64,000 nt of DNA from VAZQ01 sp963841705 (GCA_963841705.1 CAWJDY010000065.1:41717-105716), one strand, 5' to 3'; positions 43,365-52,148 are shown, counted from the stretch's first letter. Notes: generated by a model from the letters alone, not told the origin. A program made the numbers and translations.

Positions 43365-43394
43365 AACCCCGGCCCCTGGCCGGGGTTTCTTTTC
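43365..43394 (+). terminator. Factor-independent terminator with no gene upstream
   Basis: A perfect 10-bp stem, AACCCCGGCC and GGCCGGGGTT, has a 3-nt loop (CCT) and is followed by TCTTTTC. The nearest plus-strand gene ends more than 1.3 kb upstream at 42030, so it is an orphan terminator. Confidence 0.75.
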
Positions 43395-43407
43395 GCCGGT
43401 TGCTAAC

Positions 43408-43436
43408 AAAAAAAGCCCGGCGAAGGGTCGCCGGGC
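43408..43436 (-). terminator. Factor-independent terminator of the 43460 gene
   Basis: On the minus strand an 8-bp stem, GCCCGGCG and CGCCGGGC, with a 6-nt loop is followed by seven T. It lies 24 bp after the stop of the minus-strand gene at 43460. Confidence 0.85.
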
Positions 43437-43459
43437 GTTAACCATCTGAATGCGTGATT

Positions 43460-43786
43460 TCAGGGACAGAAGAAGTGCGGCCGGCTCCAGCGAATGACGT
43501 TTCCATAGGCATCATATGCCAACGGCCGACGCGCCCAGTAACCCCCAGGGCATCCGACGGGCGCTGCAACGACGTAACCCGGGTATACCACGTAGCCGGG
43601 CTGCACGACATAGGCCGGACCGTAAGTGCTGGCGATGGCACTTCCCACGACCGCTCCGGCGATAACACCGGCAGCGACGCCGACGCCGACAGCACACCCG
43701 AAACAGCGCGCTTCAGCGGGCGGCGCCGTCAACAGCGCCGTTGCCATGGATGTGGCAGCAGCAAGTGCAAGCAAGGTCTTGTGCAT
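43460..43786 (-). CDS. Small exported Gly/Val/Tyr-rich protein
   Basis: This 108-aa product starts at an ATG about nine bases after GGAG. It has a signal peptide (LLALAAATSMATALLTAPPA), a glycine-zipper-like helix (VGVGVAAGVIAGAVVGSAIA) and a Tyr/Pro-rich tail (VVQPGYVVYPGYVVAAP). Four Cys are present. Such small envelope proteins are common in Rhizobiales; function is unknown. A clear terminator follows. Confidence 0.72.
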   Translation of the reverse strand: MHKTLLALAAATSMATALLTAPPAEARCFGCAVGVGVAAGVIAGAVVGSAIASTYGPAYVVQPGYVVYPGYVVAAPVGCPGGYWARRPLAYDAYGNVIRWSRPHFFCP

Positions 43787-44122
43787 TGTGGTCGTCTCCT
43801 GCATCTCGGTTGAGCCGACCATTCCCAGGGAGGCCCTGCGCAAATCTCGCTTCCGATTTAGAACAATTTTGGGCGAACACTTGTCTCTAGTCTGTCACGT
43901 AATATTCACCAGCGGCATTGCGGCTCTGATCGCAGATATGGCGGTATCGAAGTCGGCGGAAATCGTAACGCCAGGAAAACTTGCATCGTTGCTGGTGTAT
44001 TTCAGATATTTGCGGATTAATTCCGCATAAACACACATGCAATCTAACAGAACTTTAATTTGCAAAATCGTCCTTTCTGATCTGTACTGGTATCCACATT
44101 GGTATGCATCGGAGGTGGGACC
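43787..44122. other. Divergent intergenic region
   Basis: About 335 bp separate two divergent envelope-protein genes. The right half is AT-rich. I see no conserved promoter pair, repeat or coding pattern that I would defend. Confidence 0.5.
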
Positions 44123-44656
44123 ATGTTGAAATTCGTGATTGCCGGAGCGACAGCGCTTGCAATCGCCGGCACGTCGTTCGCTTATGCGCAACAGCCTGAT
44201 CGGCGTGACGGTCGAGAACGCTCTCAGCCCAGTGCCGACGATCTGCGTGCATTCGGGGAAGCACGGCTGGCCGCGCTCAAAGCCGGCCTCATGCTGACGC
44301 CGGATCAGGAACGGAATTGGCCGGCTTTCGAGCAGGCGGCACGCGAGTTCGCGAAGCAACGGGTGGAGCGCAGAATGGCGATGCGCGATCTGTCGCCGAG
44401 CGACGATTTCGTCGAGCACACGCGGCGCCGCGCCGTTGCAATGTCCGAGATCGGAGCGGCGCTGAAGAAATTGAGTGACGCGGCAGAGCCGCTTTACAAG
44501 AGCCTCGACGAGACTCAGAAACGGCGCTTTGCGGTGCTCAATCGTCTGACGGACGGCGACGGCGGCCACTTCCGCAGTCATGACAGGGACCGATCGCGCG
44601 GTCGAGGCGATCGCAGGGAAGGCAGGCTCGAGCGATTTGGCGATCAGCACCTGTAG
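44123..44656 (+). CDS. Spy/CpxP-family LTXXQ-motif periplasmic protein
   Basis: This 177-aa product has a signal peptide (VIAGATALAIAGTSFAYAQQ) and a helical mature part with an LTPDQERNWPAFEQAAREFA motif, the LTxxQ signature of the Spy/CpxP group. A second helical pair (LYKSLDETQKRRFAVLNRL) repeats the pattern. The C-terminus is Arg/Asp-rich. The role is probably periplasmic chaperone or envelope-stress protein. GGAGG precedes the ATG. Confidence 0.82.
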   Translation: MLKFVIAGATALAIAGTSFAYAQQPDRRDGRERSQPSADDLRAFGEARLAALKAGLMLTPDQERNWPAFEQAAREFAKQRVERRMAMRDLSPSDDFVEHTRRRAVAMSEIGAALKKLSDAAEPLYKSLDETQKRRFAVLNRLTDGDGGHFRSHDRDRSRGRGDRREGRLERFGDQHL

Positions 44657-44694
44657 CTCCGCTTGTCTTGTCATCGCGGCAAAGCGCCCACGAC

Positions 44695-44820
44695 ATGATG
44701 GAAGATCGTGACTCAGGACCTTGGCTGGACCGTCTTGGCAAGATCGCTGCCATCATGATTGTGGGCGCTTTCATACTAACGCTTCTGAGTGCTGAATTTT
44801 GGTTCGCACCAGGACCCTGA
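44695..44820 (+). CDS. Small single-pass membrane peptide (41 aa)
   Basis: The 41-residue frame begins with an acidic stretch (MMEDRDSGPWLDRLGK), followed by one hydrophobic helix (IAAIMIVGAFILTLLSAEFW), and ends FAPGP. It lies 38 bp after the LTXXQ gene on the same strand. No strong ribosome site is evident. Composition and helix make it a plausible small membrane protein, but function is unknown. Confidence 0.45.
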   Translation: MMEDRDSGPWLDRLGKIAAIMIVGAFILTLLSAEFWFAPGP

Positions 44821-44939
44821 CGCATTATCGCAGGGCGGCTCTCAAGGCTCAGGACCACGCCAGTCGGATCCCGAACAGTTTATTGCACTATCCGGGCACG
44901 GCCTAGCCTTTGCACCGAATTTACTCTAGAGACGCGGTC

Positions 44940-45629
44940 ATGCTCTGCACACAAACCATGCGCGCCGTGCTGGCCGTCGCATGCGCCGGTGTCGTTCTCG
45001 GCGCCGGCGCCCACGCGCAGGAAGCCCTCAAGCTTTGTCGTCAGGTCAAGGACGATGCCGAGCGCCTGAAATGCTACGACGGCCTTGATACCTCCTCCAA
45101 CGCAACGCCTGGACAGGCAGGGAGCAAGCAAGGCGCCGAGGGGGGCTGGGAGGTCCGCGATGAAAAATCCCCTCTCGATGACAGCCCCCAGGTCGCGGCG
45201 CAGCTTCCATCCAGCGATGGCAACGCCTGGCTGCTGATGCGCTGCAAGGACGGCAAGACCGAAGTCGCGGTCAACAAATGGGGCTTCATCAAGTGCGGGG
45301 CCGATGTGCGCGTCGTCTACCGCGTCGATCAGGCGCAAGCCGTAGAGAGCCCATGGAATACTCATTCAAGCTGCGTGCTCGCCGTCGCGCCCTCGCCGAT
45401 CCCATTCATTCGCTCGCTCACGGATGGGGGCAAGGTCTATTTCCGGATGTGGGATCATCACGACGTTGCGCACGACGCATCATTTAACGTGGGCAGGATT
45501 TCCGAGGTTCGTTCCCGCCTGGCGGAGGCCTGCAACTGGGATGGCACCACCAAGGCAACGGAGACCCCGGCACCGAAGGCGGCCACGCCTGCAGCCTCGC
45601 CAAGCCCGCCCAAGGCACGGCCGAAATAA
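44940..45629 (+). CDS. TagO/VasI-like exported protein (T6SS-associated family)
   Basis: This 229-aa product has a signal peptide (TMRAVLAVACAGVVLGAGAH). It shows the VasI/TagO family pattern of a Cys-containing helix (LKLCRQVKDDAERLKCYDGL), then GGWEVRDEKSPLDDSPQVAA and a beta-rich domain with LLMRCKDGKTEVAVNKWGF. The tail is Pro/Ala-rich. Family members are named for type VI secretion, but no tss gene is present here and free-standing copies occur in Rhizobiales. Confidence 0.78.
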   Translation: MLCTQTMRAVLAVACAGVVLGAGAHAQEALKLCRQVKDDAERLKCYDGLDTSSNATPGQAGSKQGAEGGWEVRDEKSPLDDSPQVAAQLPSSDGNAWLLMRCKDGKTEVAVNKWGFIKCGADVRVVYRVDQAQAVESPWNTHSSCVLAVAPSPIPFIRSLTDGGKVYFRMWDHHDVAHDASFNVGRISEVRSRLAEACNWDGTTKATETPAPKAATPAASPSPPKARPK

Positions 45630-45814
45630 CGTCCTGCGGCTGCAGTTATGCGTAGGGCGGATTAGCGCAGGCGAGCGACGACCGACCGGCGGCCGCCGGG
45701 CCGCTGTGCGTTGGTTAACGAAACTAGGACGGATATGGCTAACGAGCGGTGATTTAGGCTCCTCCCGGAGGGGGCCATTCCGTGCTACCCTGGTTCGCGG
45801 AGGGCGCCTGAACC

Positions 45815-46816
45815 ATGCCGAAACCGCTGCCGGTCCAACGCGTAACACGCGCAGGCGAGCTGATCGCTTCGGCGCTGCGAACTCTGGAGGTCGAGGCCGC
45901 CGGCCTCACCACCCTGGCTTCATCGATCCAGGACAGTATCGGAAGAGACTTTGTTGCCGCGGTCGAGATGATCGCGCGCGCGCAAAGCCGGCTGATCGTG
46001 ACCGGGATGGGCAAATCCGGGCACGTCGGGCGCAAGATTGCCGCCACCTTTGCCTCGACCGGCACGCCGGCCTTCTTCGTTCACCCGGGCGAGGCAAGCC
46101 ACGGCGACCTCGGCGTGATCACCCCGAATGATGTGATCATGGCGCTGTCGTGGTCCGGAGAGACCGCCGAGCTCAAGGACCTGATCGACTACTCGCGGCG
46201 CTTTCGCATTACCCTGATCGCGGTGACCGCCGCCGCCGAGAGCACGCTGGCGCGGGCGGCCGACGTGGTGCTGCTGTTGCCGACGACGCGGGAAGCCTGC
46301 CCGCACAACCTCGCTCCCACCACCTCGGCCCTGATGCAGGCTGCCCTCGGCGATGCGCTCGCGGTCGCGCTGCTGGAAAGCCGCGGCTTCACCGCGCTCG
46401 ATTTCCGCAAGCTGCATCCCGGCGGCCGGCTCGGCGCCATGCTGAAATTCGTTGCCCACCTGATGCATTCCGGCGAGGCGATCCCGCTCGTTGCCCTCGG
46501 CACCGTCATGGCCGATGCGGTGGTCGAGATGTCGAGCAAGGGCTTCGGCTGCGTCGGCATCACCGCTGCGGACGGAAGCCTCGCCGGCATCATCACCGAT
46601 GGCGATCTGCGCCGCCACATGCGCCCCGACCTCCTCGAGGCGCGGGTGGAGGATGTCATGACTGCCTCGCCGAAAACGGTGCGGCCCGACCAGCTCGCCA
46701 GCGAAGCCCTGGAGATCATCAACTCCTCCAAGATCACGGCGCTGATCGTCGCCGAAGCGGGCAAGCCCGTCGGCATCATCCACTTCCACGATCTCCTGCG
46801 CGCCGGGGTGGCGTGA
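45815..46816 (+). CDS. kdsD: D-arabinose-5-phosphate isomerase (KpsF/GutQ family)
   Basis: This 333-aa enzyme converts ribulose-5-phosphate to arabinose-5-phosphate for Kdo synthesis. The SIS domain (residues about 45-185) contains VTGMGKSGHVGRKIAATFAS and the family motif HPGEASHGDLG. Two CBS domains follow (VMADAVVEMSSKGFGCVGIT and VEDVMTASPKTVRPDQLAS). Length and order match KdsD. It is transcribed alone. Confidence 0.92.
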   Translation: MPKPLPVQRVTRAGELIASALRTLEVEAAGLTTLASSIQDSIGRDFVAAVEMIARAQSRLIVTGMGKSGHVGRKIAATFASTGTPAFFVHPGEASHGDLGVITPNDVIMALSWSGETAELKDLIDYSRRFRITLIAVTAAAESTLARAADVVLLLPTTREACPHNLAPTTSALMQAALGDALAVALLESRGFTALDFRKLHPGGRLGAMLKFVAHLMHSGEAIPLVALGTVMADAVVEMSSKGFGCVGITAADGSLAGIITDGDLRRHMRPDLLEARVEDVMTASPKTVRPDQLASEALEIINSSKITALIVAEAGKPVGIIHFHDLLRAGVA

Positions 46817-46842
46817 GCGGGAGCTTGGATTCACCGGAACGC

Positions 46843-46875
46843 TCTCTAGCGCTCGCCGACGAAGTGATCGAGTGA
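46843..46875 (+). pseudogene. 3' end scrap of an ABC_sub_bind-type gene
   Basis: The frame reads SLALADEVIE followed by TGA. This is the conserved C-terminus (LLARADEVIE) of the ABC substrate-binding family whose members start MRRREFIxLLGG. Only about ten codons remain, just after kdsD. Two further scraps lie near 62.3 and 62.8 kb. Confidence 0.55.
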
Positions 46876-46899
46876 ACGGTCCTCTGTCGGCTCACGTCA

Positions 46900-47688
46900 T
46901 CACGCCGCTTGCAACAGCGATTGCACCTTCGGCCAGGGGTCGGGTGCAAGGCTCTTGAACGGCGCCCAATCGGCCTCCCGCATGCGATCAAAAATCGCAG
47001 ACTTGACGGAATCTCGCTCCCGGACGCGACGCCACCAATCGGCGATCGCCGGTTCCGTTTGCCACATTGCGCCGAGCTTCAGGAGCTCGAGCCGCAGAAC
47101 ATACGGGATCACCGCGCAATCGGCATTGGTGAAGCTGTCGCCGGCCAGGTACGGTCCGCGCTTGAGGTCTTCCGCCATCCACGAGATCATCTTCCGGTGT
47201 TGCGCGAGCGCGTCGGCGACAAACTCTGAATCGAGCCCGTGCTCGATGACGCTGCGCTTGTACTCGGCTCGCCGCTTGAGCGGCGTCTTGTTGATCTCGG
47301 CGAGCCATTGCTCGCGCGGCATTTTGAGAAACCGAGGTCGAAACGCCGTGGCAAAAGTGATGATGGTGCACGCGTTGTGCATGTATTCGTCGATCAGCTT
47401 GTTGTAGAGACGAACGCGATGACGCGCGACCGGCGCCTTTGGCATGAGCGTCGGGTTCGGGAACGCTTCGTCGATGTAGTAGAGGATCAACGAAGATTCC
47501 GTGATGACGTTGCCGTCATGCACCAATGTCGGCACCACGCCATTCGGATTGAGCTTCATGTAGGCCGGGTCGTTCTGGTCGCCTTGCAGCGTGAGCAGAT
47601 GCTCCTTGGCCTTCTGACCCTTTTCCTCAAGCGCGATGCGCACCTTCTGGGCGCAAACCGAATTGATGTTGTGATAGAGCTCCAGCAC
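46900..47688 (-). CDS. Glutathione S-transferase family protein
   Basis: This 262-aa protein has the thioredoxin-like N-terminal domain (MLELYHNINSVCAQKVRIAL) with cis-Pro and glutathione contact in GVVPTLVHDGNVITESSLIL. A helical C-terminal domain (YLAGDSFTNADCAVIPYVLR) follows. It may use glutathione to detoxify or dehalogenate an electrophile. The substrate is unknown. It is flanked by a pseudogene scrap and by small genes. Confidence 0.9.
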   Translation of the reverse strand: MLELYHNINSVCAQKVRIALEEKGQKAKEHLLTLQGDQNDPAYMKLNPNGVVPTLVHDGNVITESSLILYYIDEAFPNPTLMPKAPVARHRVRLYNKLIDEYMHNACTIITFATAFRPRFLKMPREQWLAEINKTPLKRRAEYKRSVIEHGLDSEFVADALAQHRKMISWMAEDLKRGPYLAGDSFTNADCAVIPYVLRLELLKLGAMWQTEPAIADWWRRVRERDSVKSAIFDRMREADWAPFKSLAPDPWPKVQSLLQAA

Positions 47689-47914
47689 CTCTGCCTCCTG
47701 GAATATTCCACTCCTCGACGGGACAGCTTACCATTTCCGGCTGCCGACAACCATGGAAGGGCGCGAGAAGAGCATTTCGAATTTAATTGTATTGGGTCAC
47801 AAACACCGCCCCTGAACCGTCACCCTTAGGCGCTCGGCGCGCTCTTTGCGTGCCGAGCCGCGAAGGGGAATCGCCGCGCGATCCATAAACGGCCCCCGGA
47901 ACTTTTGCGGCAGG

Positions 47915-48265
47915 ATGCAGTTTTGCTTGATGATGCTCTCGCCGGGGGATGTCGTGCCCGCGCTCGCCGTCACGATCCTGTTCTTGACCAGCCTCGGCGG
48001 GTGGGGACCGGCTCAGGCCTCGCCGCTCGCGCCGGCGCTCCTGGGCATTGCGTCCAGCTCCAGCCTCCCGGTCGCGCCAGCACGCTGGCGGTACTATCGG
48101 TACCGCTATCGCTACAACAGCGATGGCGAGGACGATCAGTCGAGCCTGCTTTGGAAGCGTGGTGACGAAAGCTACGGCAGCGGTTCGGTGGCCCGCCCGT
48201 TCATGCCGATCGTTCCGGCCGAGCCCCAGCGGCGTAGCCGCTGGGTAGACCCACCGCCGCAATGA
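47915..48265 (+). CDS. Small exported protein of unknown function
   Basis: This product of about 116 aa has an N-terminal hydrophobic segment (VVPALAVTILFLTSLGGWGP) and a mature part with an Arg/Tyr run (RWRYYRYRYRYNSDGEDDQS) and a Pro-rich tail. The open frame continues upstream without homology; ATG 47933 is another candidate start. It is a typical low-complexity rhizobial exported protein. Function is unknown. Confidence 0.5.
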   Translation: MQFCLMMLSPGDVVPALAVTILFLTSLGGWGPAQASPLAPALLGIASSSSLPVAPARWRYYRYRYRYNSDGEDDQSSLLWKRGDESYGSGSVARPFMPIVPAEPQRRSRWVDPPPQ

Positions 48266-48416
48266 GGCGCAGATGGCGGCGCCGCAAACGTACACTCCGC
48301 AGCGCGATTGGCTCGATGTCGGTTCGCGCGCACCGCGGCATGCGCTGGGCAAGCGGATTAAGATGTTCGCGGCACTTTTCTGTCGATTTCAGTTCGGGGC
48401 AATGGTGCAGGCTCGG

Positions 48417-48512
48417 TTGTCATTGCCGGGCTTGACCCGGCAATCCATCACTTTTGCCAAGAGTTTTCTTGCCAAGAGAATGGATGCCCGGATCAAGTCA
48501 GGGCATGACGAC
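48417..48512. repeat. Dispersed repeat overlapping the start of the PBP gene
   Basis: The DNA TTGTCATTGCCGGGCTTGAC...GGATGCCCGGATCAAGTCAGGGCATGAC is the CATGGCCGGGC...GCCCGGGCATGAC type of inverted repeat frequent in Rhizobiales. In frame with the PBP it reads LPGLTRQSI...MDARIKSGHDD. Confidence 0.7.
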
Positions 48513-50771
48513 GTGGCAAAGCCGCGCGTAACCGCGGAGAGGGCGCGCGCTTGCCTCCAAGCGCTTGTTGGCGCTTGCTCCTGGACCTGCCGTCATCTGC
48601 GTCGCGTTCCCCTCGCGGCCGCGATCCTCGTCGCCCTCGTCATCCTGCCGTTGATCTACCTCGCCTATTGCATCCTCACCTTGCCGGGCGAGGCCAGCGT
48701 CGAGCCGACCGCGAGCGCACTCGTGGTGCAGGCCGAGGGCGGGCAGGTGTTTGCTACGCGCGGCATCTTCAAGGGCGAGAAACTTTCCCCGGAGCAGCTT
48801 CCCCGCAATCTCAGGGACGCGATTGTCGCCATCGAGGACCGCCATTTCTTTGCGCATGGCGGCCTTTATCTGCCTTCGCTGTTTCGCGCCGCGTTCCGCA
48901 ACGCAATGGCCGGCGGCACGCGTGAGGGCGGCAGCACCATCTCCCAGCAGCTCGCGCGCATGATTTATCTCTCGCCGGAACGCACCCTCAAACGCAAGGT
49001 CCAGGAAGCCATTCTCACGCTGCGCCTCGAGCACCAGCTGTCGAAGGAGGAAATCCTCACCCGCTATCTCAACACGGCCTATTTCGGCGCCAGGGTCTAT
49101 GGCGCCGACGCCGCGGCCAAGCGTTACTTCGGCAAGCCTGCGCAGGAGCTTACGCTGGCCGAGGCGGCGATGCTCGCGGGGCTCGTGCGCGCGCCCTCGG
49201 CGCTCGCGCCGACCCGCAACCTCGAAGGCGCGCACCAGCGCGCCGCGCTGGTGCTCGATGCCATGGTCGAAACCGGCGCCATCACCGCTGCGCAGGCGGA
49301 AGCCGCGCGCGAGCATCCCGCGACCCTGCGCCTGCCGCCCGACAACCCGCCGGGGACCAACTATTTCGTCGACACGTTGGCTCCGGAGGCAAAGCGCCTC
49401 GTCGGCGATGCCTCGGTCGACCTTACGCTGCGCACCACGCTCGACCTCAACCTGCAATCGATCGCGGAGGGCGTGATCGCGCGCCGGCTCAAGGCAGAGG
49501 GCCGCAGCAAGAAGGTGAGTCAGGCCGCGCTCCTTGCCATGGCACCGGAGGGCGCGATCCTGGCGATGGTGGGCGGGCGCGACTACAACGAAAGCCAGTT
49601 CAACCGCGCAACGCAGGCGAAGCGCCAGCCGGGCTCGTTGTTCAAGCTGTTCGATTATCTCGCCGCGTTCGACAACGGGTTCACGCCGCGCTCCGTGATG
49701 ATCGACCGACCGGTGCAGATCGGCAATTGGGAGCCGGAGAACTACGGCGGGCGCTTCCACGGCGAGGTGACGCTGCGCAGCGCGTTTGCGCAGTCGCTGA
49801 ACTCGGTCGCCGTGCAGCTTGCCGACAGGGTCGGGATCCAGAAGGTGATCGAGACCGCGCATCGCCTCGGCGTGCAGTCCGAGCTGCCGGCGGTGCCGAG
49901 CGTGGCGTTGGGCGCTGGGGGAGTGACGCTCATCGAGATGACGCGTGCGTTTGCCGCTATCGCCGCCAATGCCGAGAGCGTGGAGCCCTATACCATCGAT
50001 TCCATCGCCCGCGGCGATCAGGTCGTGTTTGGGCGGCAGCAGACGGTGCTCACGCCCGCCCGCAACCAGGCGGCGCGGGCTGGCATCATCGACCTCCTCG
50101 CGAGCGTCGTGCGCGAAGGCACCGGCCGCGCGGCGCGCCTGCCCATTCCAACCGCCGGCAAGACCGGCACCAGCCAGGACAACCGCGACGCGTGGTTCGT
50201 CGGTCTTGCGCCCGGTCTCGTCGTCGGCGTGTGGGTCGGCAATGACGACAACAGCCCCACTAGGAACGTCGTAGGCGGGGATATGCCGGCGCGCATCTGG
50301 AGCGAGTTCGTCAAGGAGGCGGTCCCGGCGCGCGCGAAGTCTGCACATGCGCGGCCGATTGCGTACGCGCAGCCGGCCACCACTGCGACCAATGCGGAGG
50401 CAAGCCCGGCGAGCCTGTCCCCCGACGCAACGCCGGGCGCAGCAACGGTTCGCGGCTCCCCGCGCATCTACACTACCGGGGTGGTTGTGGTCGCAGGCCG
50501 GCAGATCCGCCTCTATGGGGTGGAAGGCGTGCGCGGCCAGCCCGCGCGCGAGTTGCGCCGTTACCTTGCCGGGCGCGACGTGGTCTGCGAGCCGATCGGA
50601 GCGCGCGACGAATATCGCTGCCAGGTGGACGGACAGGATCTCTCTCGCGTGGTCGTGTTCAACGGCGGCGGCCGCGCCACGGCGAATGCCCCGGCGGATC
50701 TGCAGCGCCTCGAGCAGCAGGCGCGCGCGGCACACGCCGGCATCTGGGGCGAGGATGACGACGATGACTGA
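48480..50771 (+). CDS. Class A penicillin-binding protein (PBP1 type) with a C-terminal SNase-like domain
   Basis: This bifunctional peptidoglycan synthase of about 763 aa has a transmembrane anchor (LAAAILVALVILPLIYLAYC). The glycosyltransferase domain shows AIEDRHFFAHGG and EGGSTISQQLARMIY. The transpeptidase domain shows SxxK in PGSLFKLFDY, SxN in SLNSVAVQ and KTGTSQDN. The last 110 residues (RQIRLYGVEGVRGQPARELR, VDGQDLSRVVVFNGGGRATA) resemble a staphylococcal-nuclease fold without its catalytic set. The ATG at 48480 lies in a dispersed repeat; GTG 48513 just after the repeat is equally possible. Confidence 0.9.
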   Translation: MDARIKSGHDDVAKPRVTAERARACLQALVGACSWTCRHLRRVPLAAAILVALVILPLIYLAYCILTLPGEASVEPTASALVVQAEGGQVFATRGIFKGEKLSPEQLPRNLRDAIVAIEDRHFFAHGGLYLPSLFRAAFRNAMAGGTREGGSTISQQLARMIYLSPERTLKRKVQEAILTLRLEHQLSKEEILTRYLNTAYFGARVYGADAAAKRYFGKPAQELTLAEAAMLAGLVRAPSALAPTRNLEGAHQRAALVLDAMVETGAITAAQAEAAREHPATLRLPPDNPPGTNYFVDTLAPEAKRLVGDASVDLTLRTTLDLNLQSIAEGVIARRLKAEGRSKKVSQAALLAMAPEGAILAMVGGRDYNESQFNRATQAKRQPGSLFKLFDYLAAFDNGFTPRSVMIDRPVQIGNWEPENYGGRFHGEVTLRSAFAQSLNSVAVQLADRVGIQKVIETAHRLGVQSELPAVPSVALGAGGVTLIEMTRAFAAIAANAESVEPYTIDSIARGDQVVFGRQQTVLTPARNQAARAGIIDLLASVVREGTGRAARLPIPTAGKTGTSQDNRDAWFVGLAPGLVVGVWVGNDDNSPTRNVVGGDMPARIWSEFVKEAVPARAKSAHARPIAYAQPATTATNAEASPASLSPDATPGAATVRGSPRIYTTGVVVVAGRQIRLYGVEGVRGQPARELRRYLAGRDVVCEPIGARDEYRCQVDGQDLSRVVVFNGGGRATANAPADLQRLEQQARAAHAGIWGEDDDDD

Positions 50772-50774
50772 GCA

Positions 50775-52064
50775 TCAGCCCATTGCTGCGTAGATGCCGC
50801 GTTCGAATTGGCGGTAGACCCGCAATGCGCGCTTATCTGCAAACGGCAGCACCTGGGTCATGAAGACGGCGGCCAGGCGTCTGCCAGGATCGATCCAATA
50901 ATAGGTGTTCAAGAGGCCGGCCCAGGTCAGGCTGCCGGCACTGCGGCCGTCGTGAATGGGCTGCATGTTGATCATGTGACCGAACCCCCATTTGAGGCTG
51001 ACGCCGGGAAAGAAATCGACATCGTTGGAGAGCGCAGGGACGGTCGTTTTGAGCACGCCGGCTTCGATCCTGCCAATCTGGTTCTGGTCCATGAGCGCGA
51101 CGGTCTCGGGACGAAGTATGCGAACGCCATCTACCGATCCGCCTCGCAGCAGCATGCGGATGAGAGTCAAATAATCCGGTGCGGTCGAATAAATCCCGCC
51201 CCCGCCGGAGAAGGATTTGCGTTCCGAGTGCTGCTGCTCCATCGGTTGCGGCGCAAGCGATCCGCTTGGCCCGCGCCTGTGCGCGCTCGCTTCGCGCGAA
51301 CGTTGCTCCGGCGAGATAACGAACGCAGTATCGTGCATTGCAAGCGGGTCGAGGATGTGGTTGCGAAAATAGGCATCCAGCGGCTCGCCGCTGATCGATT
51401 CCACGAGACGGCCGACCCAATCGATGCTGGGGCCATATTGCCAACGCTCGCCGGGATCGAACATGAGCAGCGTGTGAGGGGCCCGGCTTCTTTCCGCGGC
51501 GGACAGCCGGTCGATCGACTTGGCATAGCGGGCGGCCTTTGCGTCCCAGAGCCGGTAGCTCAATCCGGACGTATGGGTCAGCAGGTGGCGCAGGGATATC
51601 GGCCGCTTTGCCGGACGCAACTGCGGCATTCCTTTCGCGTCGAATCCGTCGAGCACTTGCGGCGACCCGATCGCGGGGTCGATATCAGGCACGGGAGCGT
51701 CGAGCGAAAGCTTGTCCTGCTCGACCAGCTGCAGGGCAGCCACTGACGTGATCAGCTTGACCATCGAGGCGATACGAAACACCGTATCGCGTGTCATCGC
51801 CGGCCCCTCGTGAAGGCGACGCCGCCCGAAGGTGCCCTCGTACACGATGTCGTGGTCGGTCGTGGCCAATGCGACGATACCGGGCACTTCCCCGGCACTG
51901 GTTGCAGCACGCAGCATCGCATCGATGTGGGAAAATGTTCCGACGGCGGGCCCGATCGGCGCTTTGGCGCGTGCAGTCGGCGTGTGGACCGCGCCCATTG
52001 CACTGAGCGCCGTGAGCCCAACCGTCTTTTTGACGATATCGCGGCGGCTGGGCCGATTGATCAT
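50775..52064 (-). CDS. Serine hydrolase, beta-lactamase class C/esterase family
   Basis: This 429-aa product has a twin-arginine-type signal (SRRDIVKKTVGLTALSAMG). The active-site SxxK is SMVK (RIASMVKLITSVAALQLVEQ), and the second motif region is LLTHTSGLSYRLWD. The fold is that of penicillin-recognising enzymes, which include esterases as well as lactamases, and a KTG-like third motif is not obvious. An esterase or DD-peptidase role is more likely than true resistance. It is convergent with the PBP gene with only four bases between stops. Confidence 0.85.
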   Translation of the reverse strand: MINRPSRRDIVKKTVGLTALSAMGAVHTPTARAKAPIGPAVGTFSHIDAMLRAATSAGEVPGIVALATTDHDIVYEGTFGRRRLHEGPAMTRDTVFRIASMVKLITSVAALQLVEQDKLSLDAPVPDIDPAIGSPQVLDGFDAKGMPQLRPAKRPISLRHLLTHTSGLSYRLWDAKAARYAKSIDRLSAAERSRAPHTLLMFDPGERWQYGPSIDWVGRLVESISGEPLDAYFRNHILDPLAMHDTAFVISPEQRSREASAHRRGPSGSLAPQPMEQQHSERKSFSGGGGIYSTAPDYLTLIRMLLRGGSVDGVRILRPETVALMDQNQIGRIEAGVLKTTVPALSNDVDFFPGVSLKWGFGHMINMQPIHDGRSAGSLTWAGLLNTYYWIDPGRRLAAVFMTQVLPFADKRALRVYRQFERGIYAAMG

Positions 52065-52148
52065 GCCGGCGTTCTCCGTTGCCGCCGGCCTACGCCAAGA
52101 ACTCGGCGACTTGTTGGCCAAGCCTGCATCCCAAAGCTGCTCTACGCC

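Noticed and set aside
43895..44674. A 259-codon minus-strand frame
   Set aside because: It lies opposite the LTXXQ gene, which has a ribosome site, signal peptide and family motif; the minus frame has none.
46854..46878. Small minus-strand protein reading SITSSASA-like sequence
   Set aside because: This is the reverse strand of the decayed ...LADEVIE transporter end, a known source of false hypothetical proteins in related genomes.
48498..50735. A very long open frame on the minus strand opposite the PBP gene
   Set aside because: It mirrors the codon structure of the real PBP gene in GC-rich DNA, has no homology and would encode an implausible Arg/His-rich protein.
50775..52064. Calling the serine hydrolase a beta-lactamase resistance gene
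   Set aside because: Only the SxxK fold is shared with class C enzymes, and the third motif is not evident; esterases and DD-peptidases have the same pattern.
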